64,000 bases of DNA from Pasteurella atlantica (lineage in GTDB: Bacteria > Pseudomonadota > Gammaproteobacteria > Enterobacterales > Pasteurellaceae): the NCBI RefSeq assembly GCF_963693435.1, contig NZ_OY856306.1, forward strand, positions 248,001 to 312,000. Reading direction: 5' to 3'. Numbering within the stretch: position 1 is the first letter of the stretch; each line of letters begins with the position of its first letter. This document shows positions 40,861 to 50,723 of the stretch, piece by piece. Below the pieces are notes generated by a model. It ran no database searches. It worked only from the letters and a program-made list of their open reading frames with translations, and was not told the origin of the DNA. Position numbers and translations under genes: made by a program.

Positions 40861-41895
40861 TTGGGAAAACAACGAAAACTCACACAAAATCAAAAACGAC
40901 GTATTCAATCTAATCATCACAATAAAATTCATAAAAAAGAATTAGAATGGCAAGATGAAATGCTGGGTGAAACAAAAGATGGTTTGGTTATCGCCCGTCA
41001 CGCTAAACATGCTGACGTAGAAAATTCAGATGGTGAGGTATGCCGTTGTAATCTACGTCGAACTCTAAAATCTGTGGTAGTCGGTGATAAAGTATCCTGG
41101 CGAAAAGGCAGTGAACAATTACAAGGCATTAGTGGTGTGATCGAGGCAATTTATCCTCGTAAAAATGAACTTTCTCGCCCCGATTATTATGACGGAATCA
41201 AAGTAATGGCATCAAATATTGATCAAATTATTATTGTATCTGCCGTATTGCCTGAGTTGTCATTAAATATTATTGATCGCTATTTGGTGATTTGTGAAAA
41301 TGCAAAAATTCCAGCCTTAATAGTGTTAAATAAAATTGATTTATTAAATGATGATGAGCGACAAGAAGTTGAGAAACAACTTGATATCTATCGTAACATT
41401 GGTTATCAAAGCCTTTGTTTATCTGCTCAAACAGGAGAGGGAATGGAAAAATTAGACCACTATCTTTCACAAGGTACGTCTATTTTTGTAGGACAATCTG
41501 GTGTCGGAAAATCAAGCTTAATCAACCAAATACTGCCAGAAAGCAATATACTCACTAATAAAGTGAGTACTAACTCAGGGTTAGGGCAACACACGACTAC
41601 CGCTTCCTATTTATATCAATTACCACAAGGTGGTAAACTAATTGATTCTCCAGGTATTCGTGAGTTTGGCTTATGGCATTTAGAGGTGGAGCAAATCACT
41701 CAAGGTTATATAGAATTTCAATCTATTTTAGGTTTATGCAGATTCCGTGATTGTAAACACAACACCGATCCAAACTGTGCAATTAGAGAAGCCGTAGAAG
41801 AAGGCAAAATTAACCGAACTCGCTTTGAAAATTATCATCGTTTAATTGAAAGTAGTAAAGAAGTGAAAGGACAACGCTATTTTAAAAACAATTAA
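40861..41895 (+). CDS. rsgA: Ribosome small subunit-dependent GTPase RsgA
   Basis: Circularly permuted GTPase acting in late 30S maturation. I place the start at TTG 40861, which gives (M)[16 protein letters not shown], aligning with the usual MAKRKLTQNQ of Pasteurellaceae; an in-frame TTG at 40849 adds four unsupported residues. OB-fold, then G4 VLNKIDLL before G1 [12 protein letters not shown] and G3 DSPGIREFG, i.e. permuted order. C-terminal zinc site [17 protein letters not shown] initiation implies modest translation. Confidence 0.95.
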   Translation: MGKQRKLTQNQKRRIQSNHHNKIHKKELEWQDEMLGETKDGLVIARHAKHADVENSDGEVCRCNLRRTLKSVVVGDKVSWRKGSEQLQGISGVIEAIYPRKNELSRPDYYDGIKVMASNIDQIIIVSAVLPELSLNIIDRYLVICENAKIPALIVLNKIDLLNDDERQEVEKQLDIYRNIGYQSLCLSAQTGEGMEKLDHYLSQGTSIFVGQSGVGKSSLINQILPESNILTNKVSTNSGLGQHTTTASYLYQLPQGGKLIDSPGIREFGLWHLEVEQITQGYIEFQSILGLCRFRDCKHNTDPNCAIREAVEEGKINRTRFENYHRLIESSKEVKGQRYFKNN

Positions 41896-41959
41896 TTTTT
41901 ATTTAAAAAAAGAGGATTACTTTACAAAAAAATGTTGTACAATCGCACAAAATTTTTAA

Positions 41960-42020
41960 TCGTATATGCTCAAAATATGGTTGAGCGTCTCTACAGTTAA
42001 CCTTAAATTAACTACTACGA
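41960..42020 (+). promoter_or_regulatory. Guanine-type purine riboswitch aptamer
   Basis: Three-way junction: P1 TCGT (41960-41963) with ACGA (42017-42020); P2 GCTCAA/TTGAGC with loop AATATGG; J2/3 GTCTCTAC; P3 AGTTAA/TTAACT with loop CCTTAAA; J3/1 A-C-T (42014-42016). Loops 2 and 3, J2/3 including the ligand-contacting U51, and J3/1 match the purine riboswitch consensus. The specificity base (position 74) is C, which predicts guanine or hypoxanthine binding. J1/2 seems one base shorter than usual. A -10-like TACAAT at 41938-41943 would start the RNA just upstream. Confidence 0.9.
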
Positions 42021-42105
42021 AAATAACTCTTATTACAAAAAGTACTGAATTTAATTCTGTACTCCTTGCGTTGTTTTCGTAAAACTATGGTATTTTGTAA
42101 TGAGA
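42016..42105 (+). promoter_or_regulatory. Riboswitch expression platform with competing helices
   Basis: The 3' strand of P1 and following bases (42016-42027, TACGAAAATAAC) can pair over 12 positions with 42070-42081 (GTTGTTTTCGTA), which would break P1. The next segment (42028-42040) can pair over 13 positions with 42093-42105. The two long helices cross and so exclude each other. Each has one G-U pair. Confidence 0.6.
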
Positions 42106-42150
42106 ATAAAGCACTTGTATAAATCACAAAATAATTTATCTGTATTATTC

Positions 42151-42180
42151 AGCCTAGATGCGTGCATCTAGGCTTTTTTT
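42151..42180 (+). terminator. Intrinsic terminator of the purine riboswitch
   Basis: Perfect 10-bp stem AGCCTAGATG / CATCTAGGCT with loop CGTG and seven T residues, 36 bases ahead of the purL start and therefore a leader terminator. Expected logic: guanine bound, transcription stops. Confidence 0.9.
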
Positions 42181-42215
42181 GTTTCTAACATTTTTAAAAT
42201 GACTTTGAGGATAAG

Positions 42216-45200
42216 ATGACAAATCTACGTTTTTTCATTGAAAAGCAGTCTGGTTTTGATATAGAGGCGAAGCAGTTATGTGCTAAATTTAAACAAGAAT
42301 TACATATTCAAGGATTAGAATCCTTAAAGGTAATCAATGGTTATGATATTTTTGATCTAGAAGCAAGTGTCCAAGAGATTGCTAAAATTAAATATCGAAT
42401 TTTATCAGAACTTGTTAGTGATAAAGTTATTGATGAATTAGAATTAACAAATAAAACGTACTTTGCTGTTGAATGCTTAGATGGGCAATTCGACCAACGA
42501 GCAGACTCTGCTTTACAATGTATTGAAATTATTTTATCAAAAAAACTTAATATTACCGTTAAATCTTTTAAAATTATTATTCTTGAAGGAAGTGTTAACC
42601 TCGCTGATCTCAGTAAAATTAAACAATTCTATATAAACCCTGTTGATAGCAAAGAGAAAGATTTATCTCTCTTTGCTAAAACACCCATTACTATTAATGA
42701 TAGCGTAGTTATCTATGATAACTTCCTCAGTCTTAATCATAACCAACTCGATCAATTAAAAGATGAACTAAATCTTGCTATGGGCTACGAAGATTTACAT
42801 TCTATTCATCAACATTATCAACAACTAGGTAGAAATCCTACTGAAACTGAAATTAAAGTTTTTGATACCTATTGGTCAGATCATTGTCGCCATACCACCT
42901 TTGAAACACAAATTAGACATATCAGCTTTCCTGATTCGCCTTTTGGACAACAAATGCAGTCAGCATTCAATCATTATTTAGACATTAAATCAAAAGTAGC
43001 TGCAAATAAGTCTCAGTGTCTAATGGATATGGCAACAGTGATGGCAAAATATTTACATAAAACTGGATATTTAGATGATTTAGAAATTTCTGATGAAAAC
43101 AATGCCTGTTCTGTCTATTTGGATGTGGAAACTAGCGATTTTTCAGGGGAAAAACACCTTGAAAAATGGTTGTTGATGTTCAAAAATGAAACTCACAATC
43201 ACCCAACAGAAATTGAACCGTTTGGTGGTGCCTCTACTTGTTTAGGCGGTGCTATTCGAGATCCATTATCTGGGCGAGCTTATGTTTATCAGGCAATTCG
43301 CGTGACAGGTTCAGCTAATCCACTGGAAAAAATCGAAGATACTCTTGCTGGTAAATTAAGCCAACAAAAAATCACCACTGAAGCTGCTGAAGGTTATTCT
43401 TCCTATGGTAACCAAATTGGTATTGCTACCTCATTGGTATCAGAGTTGTATCACGAAGGTTATAAAGCTAAACGTATGGAAGTAGGTGCTGTGGTTGCTG
43501 CTGCTCCAATTAAAAATGTAATTAGAGCTAAACCACAACCCAATGATCACATTATTTTACTCGGTGGCAAAACAGGACGCGATGGCTGTGGTGGTGCATC
43601 AGGTTCATCCAAAGAACATAATGATAGCTCTTTACTACTTTGTGGAGCAGAAGTACAAAAAGGTAATGCTCTAGAAGAGCGTAAAATTCAACGTTTATTC
43701 AGAAATGCTAACGCAACTAAATTAATTAAAAAATGTAATGATTTTGGTGCAGGTGGGGTTTGTGTTGCGATTGGTGAACTTGCCGATGGTGTTAAAGTTA
43801 ATCTTGATTTAATTCCTGTAAAATATGAAGGTTTAAGCGGTACTGAACTTGCTATTTCTGAATCACAAGAACGTATGGCCGTGATTGTGTCTGAAAAAGA
43901 CAGCCAAACCTTTTTACAATATGCCCAAGAAGAAAATTTATTAGCAACAGTCGTTGGTAAAGTAACAGATGATAGTCGTTTACTACTAACGTGGAAAGGG
44001 ACAAATATTGTCGATATTCAACGTGAGTTTTTAAACACTAATGGTGTGAGACAACAAATTGATATTACCATTACCGATATTGATAGACAACAACCCTTTA
44101 AGCGGGTGGTTTCAGGTGATAATTTACAAAAACAGTGGGAAGAAAATTTATGTGATTTAAACGTCGCCTCACAAAAAGGTTTAAGCGAAATGTTTGATTC
44201 TACTGTTGGAGCAGGAACAGTATTAATGCCATTTGGTGGACGTTACCAAATGACCCCAATAGATGTTTCTGTTGCTAAATTGCCAGTGCTTAATAAAGAA
44301 ACACAAACCGTTTCTGCCATTACTTGGGGGTGTAATCCTTATCTATTATCGTGGTCACCTTATCACGGTGCAATGTATGCCGTCATTGATTCTCTCGCTA
44401 AATTAGTTTCAGTCGGTATTGATTATAAGAAAGCTCGCTTATCGTTCCAAGAATACTTTCAAAAACTGGGGCAGGATAGTGTCGCTTGGTCAAAACCTTT
44501 TTTAGCACTACTGGGAGCAATCAAGGCTCAAAGTGATTTTCACGTTGCTGCTATTGGTGGTAAAGATTCGATGAGTGGCACATTTAACGATTTGCACGTA
44601 CCACCGACTTTTATTTCTTTTGCAGTAAGTTCTGGTAATATTAATAACATTATTTCTCCTGAATTTAAGCAAGTTGGTTCATATATCTATCTACTGGATA
44701 ATCCATTAGATAATGAGGGGCAATATGATGCCCATACCCTTAAAAATAATTTTGAGACAGTGCTGACAGGTATTGAAAAAGGCACTATATTATCAGCAAT
44801 GACAGTAAAACACGGTGGTATTGCGGAAGCTTTGGCAAAAATGAGTTTCGGTAATCGTATCGGTGTTAGACTCAATAATAATGACACTGATTATTTTACT
44901 ATTAAACCCGCCAGCATTGTTATTGAAAGTCAGCAAATAATCAATCAACCTAATGCGATTTTATTAGGGCGAAGTATTAATGAATTTTCTATTATTATTG
45001 ATAACGAACATATTAATCTAACTACTTTGCAAGAAGTATGGCTAGGAAAACTAGCAAAAATTTTTCCAGTAAAAACGGATGAACAACCGGCTATTCTGAC
45101 AGATTTATCTGTGACAACAAATAAAATAGCACATTCAATACAAGGTGTTAAGGTTGCAAAACCTAGAGTATTAATCGCCACTTTCCCTGGTAGTAATTCA

Positions 45201-45953
45201 GAATACGATATGTATAACGCATTTAATCGCAATGGAGGATGTGCGGAAATACTATTATTTAGAAATATTACCTCAAATTATATTCGTGATTCTATTAATC
45301 AACTGTGCCATAAACTTAAAACAGCACAAATCTTTGTATTACCTGGCGGTTTTAGTGCAGGTGATGAGCCAGATGGTTCAGGTAAATTTATTGCTGCTAT
45401 CTTACAAAACCCACAATTAAAAGAGAGTATTAATGAATTTCTAGCAAGAGATGGCTTGATTTTAGGTATCTGTAATGGCTTCCAAGCTCTTGTTAAATCA
45501 GGCTTGTTACCAAATGGTGATATAGGTCAAATTACGCCGCAATCGCCAACGCTAACTTTTAATAAGATCGGTCGCCATATTTCTCAAATGGTAACAACAA
45601 AAATAGTAAATAACCAATCACCTTGGTTATCTTCTTTTGCTGTAGGACAAACTTTTGATATTCCCGTTTCTCATGGTGAAGGGCGTTTTTATGCAAGCGA
45701 AGATACCTTACAACAACTCATTACCAATGGGCAAATTGCGACACAATATGTTGATTTATCTGGTAGAGCAACTAATGAATTTATTTATAACCCTAATGGT
45801 TCAAGCCTAGCCATAGAAGGTATTATGTCAGCTGACGGTCGCATTTTAGGAAAAATGGGGCATTGTGAACGTTATTCTAAGGGAACATTTAAAAATATTT
45901 CTGGTGATAATAACCAAAATATTTTTGTTAATGGTATCAATTATTTCAGGTAG
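42216..45953 (+). CDS. purL: Phosphoribosylformylglycinamidine synthase, long Firmicutes/Fusobacteria-type
   Basis: ATP- and glutamine-dependent conversion of FGAR to FGAM, step 4 of purine synthesis. 1245 aa single-chain enzyme. The catalytic signature reads FDTYWSDHCRHTTF (near residue 220), as in clostridial, streptococcal, fusobacterial and Bacteroidetes long PurL; the proteobacterial form has AQANSEHCRH. Then NETHNHPTEIEPFGGAST, GRDGCGGASGSS, a second synthase half, and a C-terminal class I amidotransferase domain with nucleophile in LGICNGFQAL and a GHCERY end. Start follows GAGGAT. First gene of the operon behind the riboswitch. Confidence 0.97.
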   Translation: MTNLRFFIEKQSGFDIEAKQLCAKFKQELHIQGLESLKVINGYDIFDLEASVQEIAKIKYRILSELVSDKVIDELELTNKTYFAVECLDGQFDQRADSALQCIEIILSKKLNITVKSFKIIILEGSVNLADLSKIKQFYINPVDSKEKDLSLFAKTPITINDSVVIYDNFLSLNHNQLDQLKDELNLAMGYEDLHSIHQHYQQLGRNPTETEIKVFDTYWSDHCRHTTFETQIRHISFPDSPFGQQMQSAFNHYLDIKSKVAANKSQCLMDMATVMAKYLHKTGYLDDLEISDENNACSVYLDVETSDFSGEKHLEKWLLMFKNETHNHPTEIEPFGGASTCLGGAIRDPLSGRAYVYQAIRVTGSANPLEKIEDTLAGKLSQQKITTEAAEGYSSYGNQIGIATSLVSELYHEGYKAKRMEVGAVVAAAPIKNVIRAKPQPNDHIILLGGKTGRDGCGGASGSSKEHNDSSLLLCGAEVQKGNALEERKIQRLFRNANATKLIKKCNDFGAGGVCVAIGELADGVKVNLDLIPVKYEGLSGTELAISESQERMAVIVSEKDSQTFLQYAQEENLLATVVGKVTDDSRLLLTWKGTNIVDIQREFLNTNGVRQQIDITITDIDRQQPFKRVVSGDNLQKQWEENLCDLNVASQKGLSEMFDSTVGAGTVLMPFGGRYQMTPIDVSVAKLPVLNKETQTVSAITWGCNPYLLSWSPYHGAMYAVIDSLAKLVSVGIDYKKARLSFQEYFQKLGQDSVAWSKPFLALLGAIKAQSDFHVAAIGGKDSMSGTFNDLHVPPTFISFAVSSGNINNIISPEFKQVGSYIYLLDNPLDNEGQYDAHTLKNNFETVLTGIEKGTILSAMTVKHGGIAEALAKMSFGNRIGVRLNNNDTDYFTIKPASIVIESQQIINQPNAILLGRSINEFSIIIDNEHINLTTLQEVWLGKLAKIFPVKTDEQPAILTDLSVTTNKIAHSIQGVKVAKPRVLIATFPGSNSEYDMYNAFNRNGGCAEILLFRNITSNYIRDSINQLCHKLKTAQIFVLPGGFSAGDEPDGSGKFIAAILQNPQLKESINEFLARDGLILGICNGFQALVKSGLLPNGDIGQITPQSPTLTFNKIGRHISQMVTTKIVNNQSPWLSSFAVGQTFDIPVSHGEGRFYASEDTLQQLITNGQIATQYVDLSGRATNEFIYNPNGSSLAIEGIMSADGRILGKMGHCERYSKGTFKNISGDNNQNIFVNGINYFR

Positions 45954-46028
45954 TTTAGAAATAATTGTGAAAAAACAGAAGTCAAATAACATTATTTTAG
46001 TTGTATAAAAACTCATATAGGAGCAAAA

Positions 46029-46502
46029 ATGAAAGTAGGAATTATCTTCGGTAGTCAATCTGACTTAGAAGTAATGCGAGGTGCGGCAAATTGCCTTAAA
46101 CAATTTGGTGTAACGTACTCAGCACACATATTATCAGCACACCGTGTGCCTGAATTACTGGTTGAAAAACTGGCTGAATTCGAACGTGAAGGCTATGGTG
46201 TTGTGATTGCAGGTGCTGGACTTGCTGCTCACTTACCTGGCGTTGTTGCATCTAAAACCACTTTGCCAGTTATCGGTGTACCGATAAATGCTGCTCTTGA
46301 CGGTTTAGACTCTCTATTGTCTATTGTACAAATGCCAAAATCAATTCCTGTGGCTACTGTAGGGATTAATAATTCCTACAATGCTGGAATGCTTGCGGTA
46401 CAGATATTAGCAACAAACAATGCCGAATTACGAACCAAACTGCAAGATTTCAGACAACAAATGAAGGCTGATTTTAAGCAAAATATGAATGTAGAACTAT
46501 AA
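46029..46502 (+). CDS. purE: N5-carboxyaminoimidazole ribonucleotide mutase, class I-like PurE
   Basis: Makes CAIR in step 6 of purine synthesis. 157 aa. GSQSDLEVM and LSAHRVPE carry the substrate-binding Ser/Asp and the catalytic His; IAGAGLAAHLPGVVA and SIVQMPKSIPVATV follow. The sequence looks class I, the class normally fed by PurK, yet no purK lies in the operon. INNSYNAGMLAVQIL resembles Firmicutes/Fusobacteria PurE more than E. coli (inference from memory). Good ribosome site (TAGGAG). 75 bases after purL. Confidence 0.95.
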   Translation: MKVGIIFGSQSDLEVMRGAANCLKQFGVTYSAHILSAHRVPELLVEKLAEFEREGYGVVIAGAGLAAHLPGVVASKTTLPVIGVPINAALDGLDSLLSIVQMPKSIPVATVGINNSYNAGMLAVQILATNNAELRTKLQDFRQQMKADFKQNMNVEL

Positions 46503-46536
46503 CCATTAATTATTTTATCCAAACGAGAGAAAAACA

Positions 46537-47241
46537 ATGAAAACAGAATTTATTTATGAAGGCAAAGCCAAACAAATTTATGCAACCGATAATGCTGAGC
46601 AAGTGATTATTTTTTACAAAGATGATGCCACGGCTGGTAATGGTGCAAAAAAAGGAACAATCAAAGATAAAGGCGTACTCAATAACCAAATTACTACAAT
46701 AATTTTTAAATTATTGGAAGAAAATGGTATCAAAACGCACTTTATTGAAAAATTAAGCGATCGTGAACAGCTATGCCAAAAAGTTAAAATCTTTCCTCTA
46801 GAAGTCATCGTTAGAAACGTAATTGCAGGTTCAATGGCAAAACGAGTGGGTATTACCGAAGGTACAAAACCAAATAATACCATTTTTGAAATTTGCTATA
46901 AAAATGATGAATATGGCGATCCATTGATTAATGATCACCACGCCGTCGTATTAGGTTTAGCAACTTATGATGAATTGGCAAATATTTATAATATTACTGC
47001 TAAGATTAATGATTTGTTAAAAACCAAATTTGACAAACTTGGCATTACATTAGTCGATTTTAAAATTGAATTTGGTAAAAATGCAAAAGGCGATATTTTA
47101 CTTGCTGATGAAATTACGCCTGATACCTGTCGTTTCTGGGATAAAGAAACAGGTAAAAAATTAGATAAAGACCGTTTCCGTCAAGATTTAGGCGATATTG
47201 AAGATGCCTATTTGGAAATTTTTCAGCGTTTAGCAAAATAA
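46537..47241 (+). CDS. purC: SAICAR synthetase PurC
   Basis: Joins CAIR and aspartate, step 7 of purine synthesis. 234 aa of the compact bacterial form. Family blocks: [50 protein letters not shown] and [16 protein letters not shown] with [10 protein letters not shown]. The text [16 protein letters not shown] follows the Firmicutes-type pattern rather than the E. coli one, and it is far from the longer (about 290 aa) PurC reported in H. influenzae. Followed after 7 bases by a small unknown gene. Confidence 0.96.
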   Translation: MKTEFIYEGKAKQIYATDNAEQVIIFYKDDATAGNGAKKGTIKDKGVLNNQITTIIFKLLEENGIKTHFIEKLSDREQLCQKVKIFPLEVIVRNVIAGSMAKRVGITEGTKPNNTIFEICYKNDEYGDPLINDHHAVVLGLATYDELANIYNITAKINDLLKTKFDKLGITLVDFKIEFGKNAKGDILLADEITPDTCRFWDKETGKKLDKDRFRQDLGDIEDAYLEIFQRLAK

Positions 47242-47248
47242 AAAGAAT

Positions 47249-47485
47249 ATGAAAAAATTAGCAGAATTAAGTAAATCAGAATGGTATGACCTTGCACTTG
47301 CTGTTTATGCCCTTTCTCGTAGTGATACTTCTTCTTGGGAAGAACTTTCTGATGATTTACAAAATACTGATGTGGGTAAATTATGCCAACGATATTTAAA
47401 AACTCGTGATTATAAACATATAGATATGGCAGGTCAGCTTATGATAGGCAAACACTGGGAAATAGCATTTGGAAGAATGTTTTAA
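47249..47485 (+). CDS. Small protein of unknown function inside the purine operon
   Basis: 78 aa, acidic to neutral, beginning MKKLAELSKSEWYDLALAVY and ending HWEIAFGRMF. No transmembrane segment or metal motif. I do not recognise a family. It sits between purC and purM on the same strand with short gaps (7 and 63 bases), so it is co-transcribed with the pathway genes. The ribosome site is weak (aaaaagaat). A pathway accessory role is possible only by association. Confidence 0.65.
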   Translation: MKKLAELSKSEWYDLALAVYALSRSDTSSWEELSDDLQNTDVGKLCQRYLKTRDYKHIDMAGQLMIGKHWEIAFGRMF

Positions 47486-47548
47486 ACATTTTATTGTAAT
47501 AAGTATATTACGAATTTATTAAGTTGAAATTAACAAAGTGGAGAAAAA

Positions 47549-48565
47549 ATGACCACAAGTACATACAAACAAGCAGGCGTAGATAAAGAAGAAGGCTATA
47601 AAGCCGTTGAACTGATGAAGAAAAAAGTGCAACAAACACATAATTCATCAGTACTAACCAATTTAGGTAGTTTTGGAGCGATGTACGAATTGGGTAAATA
47701 TAAAAACCCCATTTTAGTATCAGGCACCGACGGTGTAGGCACAAAATTAGAAATCGCTTTAACGCAGAAAAAATACGATACGGTCGGTATTGATGCCGTG
47801 GCGATGTGTGTTAATGATATTTTATGTCACGGTGCAAAACCACTGTTCTTTTTAGATTATTTGGCGTGTGGCAAATTAGAGGCTGAAGTTGCCGCTGAAT
47901 TAGTATCAGGCATTTCTGATGGCTGTTTACAAGCTGGAGCAGCTTTAATTGGTGGAGAAACCGCTGAAATGCCCGGATTTTATCAAATCGGTGATTACGA
48001 TATTGCTGGATTTTGTGTTGGTGTCGTAGAAAAATCACAATTGATTAATGGGGATAAAGTACGTGCTGGTGATAGTATTATTGCCTTACCTTCGAGTGGT
48101 TTTCATAGTAATGGTTTTTCTCTGCTACGCAAAATTTTTAGCGATTATAATGAAGTTATTGAAGGCAAAAGTGTCAGTAATTGGCTACTAACTCCAACCA
48201 AAATCTATGTGAAACCGATCTTACAACTATTGGAAAAGTTTGATATTCACGCAATGGCACATATTACTGGCGGTGGTTTGATTGAAAATCTACCTCGTTG
48301 TATGAATAAAGACTTATCACCTGTAGTGTTCAAAAATAAGGTCACTCCACTATGGCAATCACTACCACTCTTTGCCGAAGTTCAGCAACGAAGTAATATC
48401 AGTGAAGATGAGATGTTTGGCACTTTTAATATGGGCGTAGGTTTTACCCTTGTGGTTAATCCTGATATGGCTGATGATGTTATTGATTATTTAGCCAGTA
48501 TTGGCGAACCTGCTTATGTGATTGGACATATTGAACAAGGAGATAATCAATTGTGTCTAAAATAA
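47549..48565 (+). CDS. purM: Phosphoribosylaminoimidazole synthetase PurM
   Basis: Closes the imidazole ring of AIR, step 5. 338 aa, AIRS family, related to the synthase half of PurL. Motifs: VSGTDGVGTKLEIAL, the substrate-binding AMCVNDILCHGAKPLFFLDYLACG, LIGGETAEMPGFY and ITGGGLIENLPRC. Good ribosome site (GTGGAG). Its last 13 bases overlap the purN start. Confidence 0.97.
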   Translation: MTTSTYKQAGVDKEEGYKAVELMKKKVQQTHNSSVLTNLGSFGAMYELGKYKNPILVSGTDGVGTKLEIALTQKKYDTVGIDAVAMCVNDILCHGAKPLFFLDYLACGKLEAEVAAELVSGISDGCLQAGAALIGGETAEMPGFYQIGDYDIAGFCVGVVEKSQLINGDKVRAGDSIIALPSSGFHSNGFSLLRKIFSDYNEVIEGKSVSNWLLTPTKIYVKPILQLLEKFDIHAMAHITGGGLIENLPRCMNKDLSPVVFKNKVTPLWQSLPLFAEVQQRSNISEDEMFGTFNMGVGFTLVVNPDMADDVIDYLASIGEPAYVIGHIEQGDNQLCLK

Positions 48566-49119
48566 CACCTAAAGACCCTGTCAAAATTGCTGTTTTAGTC
48601 TCTGGTGGTGGTAGCAATATGATGCAATTAATTAAACATAAAATTGCAATCGATTGCGTTGTTGCAGATAGAAATTGTAAAGCTACCGCTCTCGCTGAAC
48701 AACACCATATCACCACCTTTCAAGTAACAAGAGACGATTGTTCACAGCAAATTTGTGAAATTTTAGCTACACGCAAAATTAATTTAGTGGTACTGGCTGG
48801 ATTTTTATCTATTTTAGATAAAGACCTCACTGACGGCTATACCGTCATTAATATCCACCCCTCGCTACTACCTAAATATGGTGGACGTGGAATGTATGGC
48901 TTAAATGTACACAAAGCTGTCTTTGAAAGTGGTGATACCATTAGTGGTTGCACTGTGCATTATGTAAATGAAGGTATAGATACTGGCGATATTATCGCTC
49001 AAAGCGAAGTAGATATCAGTAATGCCAACAGTGTCAAAGAGATTGCCAAATTGGTATTAGAAAAAGAGTGGGTATTATTACCAATGGTAGTTAAAGACCT
49101 AATTAAATATTCACTGTAA
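48553..49119 (+). CDS. purN: Phosphoribosylglycinamide formyltransferase PurN
   Basis: Transfers formyl from 10-formyl-THF to GAR, step 3. 188 aa. AVLVSGGGSNM near the N-terminus, active-site Asn-His in INIHPSLLPKYGGRGMYG and Asp in GIDTGDII. GTG start within the purM stop region, so translation is likely coupled to purM. Confidence 0.96.
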   Translation: MSKITPKDPVKIAVLVSGGGSNMMQLIKHKIAIDCVVADRNCKATALAEQHHITTFQVTRDDCSQQICEILATRKINLVVLAGFLSILDKDLTDGYTVINIHPSLLPKYGGRGMYGLNVHKAVFESGDTISGCTVHYVNEGIDTGDIIAQSEVDISNANSVKEIAKLVLEKEWVLLPMVVKDLIKYSL

Positions 49120-49195
49120 AGAAAGAATAACCCCATCTTTACATTGTATTTGTGATAACAAACTTATTTTAGAATAACAATCAGGAAATGAAAAA

Positions 49196-50713
49196 ATGAA
49201 AAGAGCATTAATATCCGTTTATGATAAGGAAGGTGTTGTTGAGTTAGCTGAACAATTGATTAAACACGATATAGAGATTATTTCTACAGGTGGAACTTAT
49301 CAACATTTATTAGATAACGGTGTACCTGTACTAGAGGTCAGCCAAGTGATTGAATCTGATGAAATGCTAGATGGTCGAGTAAAAACGCTCCACCCATATA
49401 TTCACGGTGGTATTTTGGCAATACGTGACAATGCAGAACATATGCAAACTTTAAGAGAAAAAAATATCGCCACCATTGATTTTGTCATTGTGAATCTTTA
49501 TCCATTCTTTGATAAAGTGAAAGAAAATTTACCTTTTGATGATACTATTGAATTTATTGATATTGGTGGTCCAACAATGCTCCGCAGTGCTGCCAAGTCA
49601 TTTAAAGATGTAGTAGTCATTACTGATAAAAAAGATTATCAAATCGTTATTGATGAACTAAATAACAGTCAAACTATTAGCTATGAAACAAGGAAATTTT
49701 TTGCAAAAAAAGTATTTAATCTGACCGCTTGTTATGATGCTGCTATTTCCCAATTCCTACTTGATGATGACTGCCCTGAATTTTTAACGATTTCTTATCA
49801 AAAAGAAAGTGAAATGCGTTATGGCGAAAATTCACATCAAAAAGCGGTTTACTATGTTGATAAAATGAATGATGGAGCAATGAAAAACTTTAGCCAGCTA
49901 AACGGTAAAGCCTTATCATTTAACAATATTCGAGATATGGATTTAGCGTGGAAAGTAGTCTGTGAATTTAATGAAACTGAAGATACTGCTTGTTGTGCAG
50001 TTAAGCACTCAACACCTTGTGGTGTTGCCATTGCTGATAGCGTTGAAACAGCCTATAACAAAACCTACGAATGCGACCCCGTATCAATTTTTGGTGGCAT
50101 TGTTGCCTTTAACAGTGAAGTTGATGAAAGTACGGCAAAAAAATTAAACGATATTTTCCTAGAAATTGTTATTGCTCCTAGCTTTAGCGATAACGCCCTT
50201 ACTGTTCTTAAACAAAAGAAAAACTTAAGAGTCATCAAATGCAATCAAAAGCCACAAGACAGTAAAGAATATATCAAAGTAGATGGTGGTTTGTTAGTAC
50301 AAGACGTAAATAATGCCCTACTAGATAATGCTAAAGTGGTCACAAATAAACAACCAAATGATATTGAGAATAAAGACTTATTATTTGCTTTAAAAGTGGT
50401 TAAATATGTGAAATCAAATGCAATAGTGATTGCCAAAGATGGACAAACACTTGGAATTGGTGGCGGTGAAGTCAGTCGTATTTGGGCAACAGAAAAAGCC
50501 ATTGAAAGAGCTAATACCTTTGATAAAACCAATATGGTGCTTGCCTCTGATGCATTTTTCCCATTTAGTGATGTGGTTGAATTAGTATCAGAAAATGCTA
50601 TTACTGCAATTATTCAACCGGGTGGCTCTATTCGTGATCAAGATTCTATTGATGTCTGCAATAAAAAAGATATTGCGATGGTATTTAGTCAATTAAGACA
50701 TTTTAAACATTAA
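49196..50713 (+). CDS. purH: Bifunctional AICAR transformylase/IMP cyclohydrolase PurH
   Basis: Last two steps to IMP. 505 aa. Cyclohydrolase domain: [38 protein letters not shown]. Transformylase domain: [14 protein letters not shown], the catalytic Lys-His in [12 protein letters not shown], and [13 protein letters not shown]. The RYGENSHQ and [10 protein letters not shown] pattern and the end QLRHFKH resemble Fusobacteria/Firmicutes sequences I remember. An extended uptake signal lies inside (49695-49732). Confidence 0.97.
   Translation: MKRALISVYDKEGVVELAEQLIKHDIEIISTGGTYQHLLDNGVPVLEVSQVIESDEMLDGRVKTLHPYIHGGILAIRDNAEHMQTLREKNIATIDFVIVNLYPFFDKVKENLPFDDTIEFIDIGGPTMLRSAAKSFKDVVVITDKKDYQIVIDELNNSQTISYETRKFFAKKVFNLTACYDAAISQFLLDDDCPEFLTISYQKESEMRYGENSHQKAVYYVDKMNDGAMKNFSQLNGKALSFNNIRDMDLAWKVVCEFNETEDTACCAVKHSTPCGVAIADSVETAYNKTYECDPVSIFGGIVAFNSEVDESTAKKLNDIFLEIVIAPSFSDNALTVLKQKKNLRVIKCNQKPQDSKEYIKVDGGLLVQDVNNALLDNAKVVTNKQPNDIENKDLLFALKVVKYVKSNAIVIAKDGQTLGIGGGEVSRIWATEKAIERANTFDKTNMVLASDAFFPFSDVVELVSENAITAIIQPGGSIRDQDSIDVCNKKDIAMVFSQLRHFKH
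49695..49732 (-). repeat. DNA-uptake signal sequence inside purH
   Basis: On the minus strand: ACAAGCGGT (49724-49732) followed by CAGATTAAATAC, TTTTTTTGCAAAAAATTT. This is a full Apl-type uptake signal in an operon that otherwise looks foreign. Confidence 0.75.
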
Positions 50714-50723
50714 GGTAACCTAA

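Noticed and set aside
42151-42180. Leader hairpin of purL considered as the terminator of rsgA
   Set aside because: It is 255 bases beyond the rsgA stop and directly downstream of the riboswitch aptamer; regulation of purL explains it better.
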